From Mogibacterium sp. (GTDB lineage Bacteria > Bacillota > Clostridia > Peptostreptococcales > Anaerovoracaceae), in NCBI GenBank assembly GCA_017515425.1, contig JAFWFU010000007.1, positions 89,800 to 153,799 on the forward strand: a DNA stretch of 64,000 bases. Reading direction: 5' to 3'. The notes under the pieces were generated by a model. That model was not told the DNA's origin, ran no database searches, and saw only the letters and a list, made by a program, of their open reading frames with translations. Within the stretch, counting starts at the first letter, position 1; each line of letters starts with the position of its first letter. Of the stretch, positions 50,177-60,500 are shown piece by piece. Both the position numbers and the translations under genes were made by a program.

Positions 50177-51514
50177 TTATGATCCCAGTACAATCTTCAT
50201 GTATTTCTTCTTGCCCTTTTGGAGTATGAGCTCGCCGTCCGTGAAGTCGGTCTCGGTGACCGCATACTTCCTGTCGGTAATCTGCTCTCCGTTGATGCGG
50301 GCACCACCGCCCTGAATAGTGCGGTAGGCTTCGCTCGTCGAAGCCTCGAGACCGACTTCCTTCATCAGAGCCGCCAGCCCCATCCCCTCACCGACAAAGA
50401 GCGCAGCGTCCATTTCGGTCGTCGGCATATCCGCCGAGGCACCGCCGCCCGCAAACACCTCACGGCTGGCGTCTAGCGCTTTCTGCGCCTTCTCCTCGCC
50501 ATGCACCAGCTTGGTTACCTCAAATGCGAGTATCTCCTTCGCCTTGTTAATCTCCGCACCCTCAAGCGCAGAAAGCCTGTTCACCTCTTCCATAGGCAGG
50601 AAGGTCAGCATACGCAGACAGGTATTGACATCAGAGTCATCCACATTTCTCCAATATTGGAAGAAATCATATACGGGCGTTCTCCTCTCATCGAGCCAAA
50701 GCGCCCCGCCTACAGTCTTACCCATCTTCTCGCCGTCGCTTTTCAGCAGAAGCGAAACAGTCAGACCAAACACCTCATCACCCATCAGCTTTCTCGTCAG
50801 CTCCACTCCGCCGATAATATTCGACCACTGGTCGTTTCCGCCGAGCTGAGCCATGAGCCCGAAATCCCTATGCATTACATAAAAATCGTAGCTCTGTAGC
50901 AGCATATATGAAAACTCGAAGAAGGAAAGTCCCGTATCCCTCTCCATGCGGGTCTTGAAGCAGTCCGCGCGCAGCATGGTATTGACATTGAACTGCGTGC
51001 CGATATATCTGGCAAACTCGGTAAACTTAGCCGGTCTTATCCACTCCGCGTTGTTGACCGAGACGGCATAGCCCGGCTTAGGCTCCCTGTTCTGACGCCC
51101 CGGAGTATAGACTCCCTCGTTGCCCTCGTATTTCCACTCGTCGTCAAAATCTATATATTTGTCGAAGAGCTTCTTGAACTGCCTGCAGTTCTCATCTATC
51201 GTTTCGATAGTCATGACTTGACGCATATCAGCCTTGCCCGATGGGTCTCCGACCTCTCCCGTGCCGCCGCCGAGCAGGAATACAGGCGTGTGACCATATT
51301 TCTGCATATACATCATGGTGATCATCGGGATGAAGTGTCCGATGTGCAGGCAGTCAGCCGTCGGGTCGAAGCCGATATAGAACTTAATCTTATCCTTGCC
51401 GAGCAGCTCCCTGAAAGCTTTCGGGTTGGTGCACTGAGCTATGAGCCCTCTCTCCTCGAGTACGTCATATACATTGGTATGTTTGCTTACATTGTCAGGT
51501 ATAAGATTTTTCAT
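50177..51514 (-). CDS. tyrS: Tyrosyl-tRNA synthetase
   Basis: A 445-residue class I aminoacyl-tRNA synthetase. DCLHIGHFIP contains the HIGH motif (57-60). LGGNDQWSNIIGG is in the tyrosine/ATP pocket and GEKMGKT is the KMSKS loop. The C-terminal S4 domain ends the protein (INGEQITDRKYAV). The ATG at 51514 has AAGGTGG upstream. The leader is only about 30 nt, so there is no T-box riboswitch, unusual for a Firmicute tyrS. Confidence 0.96.
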   Translation of the reverse strand: MKNLIPDNVSKHTNVYDVLEERGLIAQCTNPKAFRELLGKDKIKFYIGFDPTADCLHIGHFIPMITMMYMQKYGHTPVFLLGGGTGEVGDPSGKADMRQVMTIETIDENCRQFKKLFDKYIDFDDEWKYEGNEGVYTPGRQNREPKPGYAVSVNNAEWIRPAKFTEFARYIGTQFNVNTMLRADCFKTRMERDTGLSFFEFSYMLLQSYDFYVMHRDFGLMAQLGGNDQWSNIIGGVELTRKLMGDEVFGLTVSLLLKSDGEKMGKTVGGALWLDERRTPVYDFFQYWRNVDDSDVNTCLRMLTFLPMEEVNRLSALEGAEINKAKEILAFEVTKLVHGEEKAQKALDASREVFAGGGASADMPTTEMDAALFVGEGMGLAALMKEVGLEASTSEAYRTIQGGGARINGEQITDRKYAVTETDFTDGELILQKGKKKYMKIVLGS

Positions 51515-51552
51515 TTTTCCACCTTTTCTCCTGTATTGTCCGAATTGCACAG

Positions 51553-51582
51553 ATTATAACACCTGAGGCTGCTGGAATTCAA
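51553..51582 (-). promoter_or_regulatory. tyrS promoter
   Basis: On the minus strand TTGAAT (51577-51582), 18-bp spacer, TATAAT (51553-51558) preceded by TGT (extended -10). It abuts the stop codon of the giant gene upstream. Confidence 0.7.
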
Positions 51583-54500
51583 TTACCTGCTTCCTTTGTT
51601 AATCTTCACAGTCTTCGTCTTGCTCCATTCGGAGTAGTAGTAAATGCCGCGCTTCTTAACATAGGTCCTCACCTGCACATAGTAAGTCCTGCCGCCCTTC
51701 AAGCCGCCTATCACCGCCCTCGTATTCTTGCGGTTCTTCACGGTCTTGGTCTTAGCGCCCTGCATTGACTTTTGTGTGCTATAGCGAATCTTATAGCCGG
51801 TGATATTCTTCTTTCCAGCCTTCTTCCACCTGACAGTAATCTTATTCCCCTGCTTGCTCACCTTCTTTATGGCAACAGGCTTGACCTTTATCACATAGCT
51901 CGCTTCACCGGATCCATAATGCCAATCTCTGGCAACAACGCTCACCGTATATATGCCCGGCATCTTGTGGTTCTCCCCGTTGTGGATTATGAGAACCTCG
52001 GCATTAGATGATGTGAGATTGCTACCAAGCACCTTATTCCCGCTCTTCACGGTGACCTTCGGCATTTTAACCTTGCCGTCATATATATAGGTTTCCTTGC
52101 TAAGTTCTACCGTAAGAGTCGGCTCATACACATCAACTGTGCAGGACGCGCTGACGCCTTCCTTCTTGCTATAGGAAGCGGTGATTATCGCCGTTCCCGG
52201 GCTCATGCCCGTCACTACGCCCTTCTCAGATACCGTCGCCACCGAAGGATCCGACGACTTCCAGACAATATCCCCTGACAGGCTTCCCGGCTTTAGTTCA
52301 GCGGAAAGTGTAATGTCCTTCCCGTTTTGAACCTTCACTTCCGATCCAGACAGGCTCAGACTTATCGCCTCTTCCTTTACCGTAACTTTGCATACGGCTG
52401 AGCCTAATCCCGGGCTTTCGAGCTCTGCCGTTATCTCAGCACTTCCCTCGCCCACGGCTGTTACTTTTCCGTCGCTTGTAACCGTGGCAACGCTCTCGTC
52501 GGAAGATGACCATTTGACAGTCCCTTCCGCGTCAAGAGGCAAAAGTTTTGCAATGAGACTGCGTGTATCGCCCTTCTTCATCTCCAGGTCAGTGTCGGAT
52601 ATCTGAACATCGTCGGCATTTCTATATACCCTGATTATACATATATCTCTTGCACCCGTGGCATTTGAGATCAGGTTGACCGCCGCTGTGCCTGTTCCTT
52701 TGAAGGTAACTCTTCCGCTGCTGCTTACCTCAAGCACAGCAGATGATCCGCCGACGATCTCCCATGTGAATGTATCGTTCTCCACAGTGGAATCGCCGCC
52801 CAGCGTGATATGGTGATCCGATATGGCGAACGACAGAGTCTGTCCCGATATGCTCTTTCCGTTGTATGTAATCAGGACTTTGTCGGAGGAATCCGATACA
52901 GCAATACGGCATTCCTTTTCTATCTTCACTCCGGTCTGCGACTCAAAGGATGCTGTCACCACCGCATTTCCTTCCTTGGCTCCGACTATCATCACCTGCG
53001 CCTCAGCTATATTGTTGGCGTCTTCGGAAAGCTTTGTTGTGATGCTGTTTACTTTCTCCATTTCTCCGGACTCTTCGTTCTTCACATAGAACTTCGCGGT
53101 CGTCGCGTCATCAACCGTCCATATAAGCTCTGCGCCGTCGCCGGCATTCTCCGCTGCTGCGGTAATAGTCCCGTATCCGCCTATATTCAGATCCAGCGAT
53201 TCAGGCTTCAGCGTCAGCGTCTGAGTCTTAGTATTCTTCACGCTGATAGCGAAAGACGCTTTGAGGCTGCCATATTTAAGGCTTACAGTTCCGCTGCCTC
53301 TCTTGTTTAGCTCATCTCCCCGTTTGAGCTCTTTTTCTTCCTCGCCGTTCATTTTCAGCAGCATATCGTAATTTGTTACGAGTGCTCTTCCTCCGTCGGT
53401 CAGATTGGCTATCAAGGTCATACCTTCATCGCTAAAGAGATCGCCCTCTTCGTACTGCACCTTATTCGGCTCAGTCAAGATCTCCAATGTCTTAACCTTG
53501 CTCGGCTGCGGGTTTGCTTTGATGTATTCTTCCGCTCCATAGCCGCATACGCTGCATACATTGGATCTCTTCCATTCATTCGCATGTTCGCCCTCAGTTT
53601 CCGGTGCATCCGCATACGTCCATTTGCCAAAGCGATGAGGTAGGCAAATTATTCTATCTCTTTCTTCGATCTTCCCCTCTCCATGATTTTCAAACGGACT
53701 GCCGTAGTTGTAAAAACCATTTATGTCGATCTTGATCGTTCCATAGTTCTCGATCGTACCATACTTATGATACTTGTTTGTCCCATTTTTATTCGAGAAG
53801 TATATCGAGCCGTTGTTTATGAGCTGTGCGTCCTTACCGATAACGAAACTGCCGTCATACGCAAATACGACGCTGGTCTTGTCGCTCACTATGAAGGAAT
53901 AATTATCCATCGACACGTGGCCTCTGATCCTGAGTTCCTGAAGGAAGCGACCCGGATCCGCCTCAGCGTCCTTCATGGCTCTCACCACATCGTTATAATA
54001 CCTAATATCGAACGGATTATCGTTTTCATCTCTGTGATACAAGCCTATGGGCCATTCATCCGGGTTGATCGCCATTTCCACCATCTGGTCTTTCCAGAGC
54101 TCTACTTTGGCTGGCGAGTCCTTAGTCACGTCGTATGCCACCCCATCTATTACCCATCCCACATACAGCTCCATTGGTGGTCTATATGGAGCATTCGGAA
54201 GATCGCATAGACCGGGATAATAGTATCTTGTTATCGGATCTTTGGTTGAGGTGAAGTCCACCTTTATAGGCGCAGTAACTTCTTTGATGTCCTCATCGGC
54301 GTCCTCCTTGACTCTGATGAGCCTCATCCGCTTATCCTGCGAATCGGACGTCCCCCAGATCTTTTCACCTGCCATATCGTTCAGCAAGCGAGCGATTTTC
54401 CTCGTGAACTCGGGCATCTTAGCCTCTTCCTCTGCCTTCTGCTGATCGTTCTTATTGTTTGTCTTCGTGAATGCGTTGGTTCCGAAAGTACAATTTACCC

Positions 54501-57500
54501 CATAGCTCTGCTTGTAGATATTACTGCTGTTATCCAAGCTTCCACCATGCTTTCCGGCGTCGTCGAGGATTATCACGCTGTTCAAAGCCTCTTTTTGCGA
54601 GGTGCTTTCTTTTGCGTAATACGTCAGTTTCTCGACATAATTGTTCCTGATAACCCCATTGCCTGAGATACCATCATTCTTCTTCTGGTTGAATACAGCT
54701 ATGCCACAGGCTGCGCCCAAGCTGTTATCATTCATGTCTTTATTCTCAACCAAAAGACCTCTCACCAGACAGTTCTCTATGGTGCCGTGGTTGTTCATCG
54801 CGAAGCATCCCGCCTGCTCTGCCTTATTGTTGGAGCTGTTTTTATTTATTCCCAGCACAGACTCCACCACGGAGACTCGCCTGATAATCCCTTGATTCAA
54901 ATGGGTAATCATACCGCTATAGCCATCCGCGTCGGCTTCTGCGTAGATCGAGAGGTCCTTAAAGCAGACGTCCTTAACATATCCTCCGGACTTCAAATCT
55001 CCGAAGAGTCCGTAGTATTTTTTCACACAGTTTTCTTTACTTCCGACGGAAAGCCCGGATATGCAATGACCCTGCCCGTCGAACTGCGTGGCACTTGAAC
55101 TCGAAAGTGAAGTCAGCACCAAAGAGCCGGCATTGATGTCATTCATCAGAACGGCGCTTGGCTGCTTATAGGTGGTGCTTTCATTCTTCGCGAGCGCTTC
55201 GAAATACTGCTTCAGATCTTCCTCATTATATATATACATTTTGCTGCAGTCCGAGACTGTCACCTTCGTATCTGCTTCGACGCGGTCTATAGTGAATTCA
55301 TATTTCACATTATTGGCATTCACGTCCACCGGTCCGCTTAGGGGTTCAAGCTTCACAGGCTGACCCCCTCCTGCGCGGACTTCCGCCAGCAAATCTGCTT
55401 TCTTGTCAACTACAACACTGAATTTGTATGCCTCTCCTTTTGCCACCTTGAGGATCTTTCCAATCTCTATTTTTGAACCGTCCTCGTCAGTAATCGCCGG
55501 GTCATACTCCCTTGCGTTCTTTTCGAATTCAAGGTTTACATAGCTGTTTGGTGTAAATTTGCAGACAATATCGGTATCTTCGCTGAGATTTTCAATCTCG
55601 GCACTGCCCTCGTTTATCTGCTGCTTTTCTCCGTTCACCAAGATCTCGGTCAGTAAGTAATTCGCCTCGTCATCCGCTGCGCTTACGATCACCGACTCTC
55701 CCTTGTAGGCAGTTGCGGTAGTATTATTGGATCCTTCGAAGACTTCTTCTATCTTGTCGCCATTCTTGTCAGTTATGACATATTTGCCTTTCCCGCCGCC
55801 TTCAGCCTTGAATTTCAGGCTCACTTCATTGTCCTTTTTAGTGCCGGTCTGGATGATGGTATTGCGTGTGAGCACGGTGGAGTAGGTATTGTCATTGACG
55901 TCCACATTCTCTCCGTTCACATTCCAATACTCTATCTGATAGCCTCTTCTGGCCTTTGCCTTGACGTCTATCCTTGTGCCTGCTTCTATATCGAATATAG
56001 GATTGCCCTGCATCTCTTCTCCGTCCACATAAATCGTGAAGTCCGCGCGGTCGTCGAATTCGTTCTTCGCCTCCACGGCGTATCTGCCCCTAACTGTTTC
56101 TATGGAAATACTGCAACCTGTCAGCACAATGCCTGTGTCCGTCGGATGTTCAAGCCTGAACTTGCACCCTGCGCGTCCCTGATATAACATCTCGCTAATA
56201 GGCAGATTTATCATTCCCTCTGCGGTCTTTGCCTGCACAGTCCACTGAGCGCCTTCCGCTATTTCCATGCCCGGTCTTAGCTTGACCCTGACTTCTGTGC
56301 CAAGAGGCACCTTTCTGCCCCTGTCGGTCTCGACCTCCTCTCCGACATCTATAAGCGGATCGCTGCCGTCGTTGATATAGGATATTTCAAGATCGGCAGA
56401 CGCTGTGATGTCCAGGCTGTCTCTGGTAAATACCGCATATAGTACTGCGGCATTGTCCGGCATTGTATAAGTCTTTTCGTTGCTTCCGTTTTCAAGAGCT
56501 GTTCCTGTGGATATGGAATCGCTGCCGCCGATATTAGACCAGTGCCATTCTACAAAATGCCAGCCCTCATCAGGCACAGCCGTAAACTTGAGCTGTGTCC
56601 CCGCCAGCACCGTATCTCCGGAACTGATCTTTGCAGGTTCTATACTTATACTGCCGTTTCCTTTGACTCCGTATGAGAGGATATTATCCTTCGGCTCCAT
56701 CACCGCTTTAATAGTTATCTTGCCGTCGCCTTCGGTGTCTTTGCTCTTCACCGTATAGTCTATTCTTTCGGCGCCCGAAAGAGTGTATTCTCTCACTCCG
56801 CATTCGTTCACCATCCATTTGCTGACTTTGAATCCCTTATTCGGGACAGCCTTTAGTGTAATCTTAGTGCCGCCGGCATAGCCTGCTTGGTTGATTTCTT
56901 TGAGCTTATCCGGTGCGATCATCTCAACGCTGCCGGTATTCGTATCCGCCGCGCTTGCGCTGATATGATAATAGTTTCCGACCACGGTAAATCTGCCGCC
57001 TGTCAGGATCGGAGTATAGAATTTCTTGACAATATCGTTTCTTAATGCAGGCAGAACAGAATAGTCGGCAGCTATGAACTCGTCCTTATGCAGCGTTGCG
57101 TTATCCGAGTCATACATGAAGTCGCCGTTTTGCCCGTAGTAATTGAATACTAGATAATCATAGAGACTCTTCTTTTCGCCCGGATTATGAATATTCATCT
57201 TACCGAGTTCCACAGTCGTATCGGCTGAGAGGTCTACATCATCTTCGTCTATGAACTCCAGAAGGTCTCCCGTTCCCGTCATCTTATCCCTGACGCTGAT
57301 GTTTATTCCGATCTTCTTGACTTTTATCAGAGCTCCCGCCAGCGGTGTTCCCGATCCTGCCTCATTCGAGTACACCTCCACAAGAGCTCGGTCTGCCAAG
57401 TCCTCGTGAAGCGGAACTTCGGCTCTGCCGCCCGTTTCCGCGAGCTTCATTGCGTCCACTTCGGACATCTTTTCCCCGTATTCATTCGTCTTGAAGAATT

Positions 57501-60500
57501 TGACGCATTTAATATCCTCTGTACGATCCACTCTCGTGATCCCACCGTTAGAATTCTTCTTATATTCGAAAAGCCCTGCGCCCTTCATTATGTCCTCTCC
57601 GAAATAATATGCCGACTTCAAGGACAGGACTTTAGACTCAGTGATATTCCTCAGATAGTGATATTCCCAAGGAGCGTCTCCCGGATAGAATATGGCATCT
57701 CCTTCGTATCTGGCGGTGATGACATAGCCGCCGTCAGTGAAGTTCTGCTGCGCTATCGCGCCTATCTTATCCTCTATGCTCTTTATATCGACGCGCCCCG
57801 CAGCCTCATTCACCTTGCCTTCAATTTTGAAGGTGGCGTTAGCACCCGCAATCGTGAATATCACATTGCCGCTCGGCTTGGAAATGCCGCCTCCGTTCTT
57901 GCTGAATACATCGACGCGAAGCCCCGTATTCGTAGCAGAATTCCCGCTTCCCTCATATGTGCTTATCTCTCCGAGCCTTACTTCCCTGAGAGAATATACT
58001 GCTTTGCAAGGCTCTGTATATATGCTGATTTTTTGAGAGCCGCCGTCCTTGCGCACTAAACCAAGGCAACATCTATAGCTGCCCTCATCAGCCTTTGCAG
58101 ACTTGTAGAATTTGATCTCGGCAGTATTGCAGCCGACCAAGTCAACCCATTTGCACGTCTTGCCGTCGTATTTCTGCCACTGATAGGATATATTGCTCTG
58201 ATAGTTCTCGGGATCAGACAGCTGGGCTCTAAGAGTATAACTGCTGTCGGGATATATGGTGAGTTTATCCGTCGAAAGCGATACCTCCGGCTTAGTCCCT
58301 GCAAAAGTCATAGCCTCTATTTCATGGCTGAACACGCTCTCGCTGGGGCTCGTCTGCCCGATAGCCTTTATCTTGTACTGATATTTTTGATTTGCGCTCA
58401 GCCCTTCGTCGGTAAAGCCGTACTCCTTTACCATACGTCCTTTGCCGTCCTTTACGGTAACACCGTTCTCGTCTTTTTTAACGCGATAGTCAGATCCGTT
58501 CACCGTGCCGATCTTGGTATAGCCGCCGCCAAACAGACCTTCATTTCTGTATATGTTGAACTCTTTGGGACTTTCCACGCTGTAGTCCCAGCTAAGAGCA
58601 ATCTGTGAATCTGTGGTATTGTCGAAATCCTGTGTGATATTCTCAGGAAGTTCCGGCGGGGAAACCGCATTGTCCACCATATATGTCACCACAGGGAAAT
58701 TGAAGCTATATCCGTTTTCAGAATAGCTTATATCGTATTTCAGGAGTTTCCATGAGAAGTCGTAGCCGGAGCCCTTGATCGCCCTCGGCATATCAGCCAC
58801 CGAGCCTGCAAAATCATGCTCTTCCGTGTAGGAATTCGCGCTTCCGCCTGCCGCACTATTCCCTGCCGCATTATTTCCTGTCGCATTATTTCTGCCATTT
58901 ACAGCCTTGGTATATGAGAATGACTGCGTCTCCTTGCCGTTTCCGTAAGCTGCACCGGTCCATTCCTTACCCATAGCGATAGCCGCAGGCTTACCTATCA
59001 CGCCGCCTTCCGTCATCACAAGGTCTTTTTCAAGGACATTTCCGTCCAGCCTCTCCTTGGCATACTGCGGTATGTCATTTTGAGACTTCGGATAGGTCGC
59101 AGGATAACCCTCCTCCGACTGTATGATCTGCGATACGTCAGGAAGTTCTCTATGATAATTCTTCTGAATATCGTTATAGTCTTTCAGCGTCAGCACCTGT
59201 CTTACGTCTCTGTAGCTTCTGCTGACCGTCATATCCTGTTCAAAGGCATTGTAGCTGCCGTCATCAGCCACAATGACACCTTCTAATTTGTATAAATAGT
59301 TCTCCTTAGGGGTAGAATGCAGTACAACCGCACCTTCTCCGCCGGCATAGCTATAGGATTCCTCTTTTTCCGACTCGTCCACATAGCCCCATGTCTCGGG
59401 TCTGCTCCAGCCCCTGCTGAGATCAGCCATAAACCTATCGCCCTGTTCTGCACCTTCCTCACAGTTAAGCTTGACGCTCAGATTGCCCTTGTAGGGGTCT
59501 GACCCCTCTGCATTGTCTCCCTTTTTCTTTCCGTATGACGTGCTGCAATATTTCAGCATATCCCCGTTATCGTAATTGACTGCGTCTTTGTAGTACGGAG
59601 GGGCTGCCAATACGGCTGACACCTGAGGCTCATCGTAAACTATCTTATGTTCGCCTGTGTATGTCGCCACCAGGCTGTCACTGTCGGAATCCACCGCAGC
59701 AGTTAAGAACGGAGTCCCACTTCCATAATTGTTATATTCTTTGCCCTCATGCTTGGCATCCAAAGTCAGGCTGTCATTCACCTTCTTTTGAATGATTATG
59801 GACGACTTCGCTTCCTTACAATAATCGATGGTGCTGTTTCCACCGATATCAGGCTTCTTTTTTACGGATACTCTGTCCACCAGCACATAATCAGAGCCGC
59901 TGCCGGTGAAATCCCCCGCATGAGCTCCGAATTCATAATACCTTGCATTTTTAGCAGGATCGTTGTTGTATCCTTTCTTCATGTCCGTGAAGATCTGACT
60001 TCCAAGAGGTTTTCCCTCGGCGTCCACGCTGGAGTCCTCCAGCTCGTCCACGATAGCAAAATCGCCGTCATTCACCGAGTAAATGACGCTGTCCATATAT
60101 ATCTTCGCATTATTGCCTTCGCCAAGAATGTCTCCCACGGCGATATTGACCTTCATCAGAGGCGAACTTAAATACTCGCCGTCCCAGCCGTTAGCTGAAT
60201 TGAATACGCCTTGACCTATACTGCCGCTTACGATCTCCATATTCTCTATGGCTTCGAGTTTCATCTTCTTGCTGCCCTCGTCATAGCGATAGCAGCCGAG
60301 AACTCTGGAAGTATTGTAAGCCTGTCCGGATCTAAACTGCCCACCGAAGAACATATCCTCATTTCCGTCTCCGTCCGTGTCGCCGAAGGCAAAAGCCACT
60401 CTGATCAAAGACAGTCCGTCGAAGCTGAGATCCTGGCTGTTTTTTAGCATCTGCCCCTTATCGCTGCCGTAGAGCAGCACCGATTTGCTTGGAACGGATC

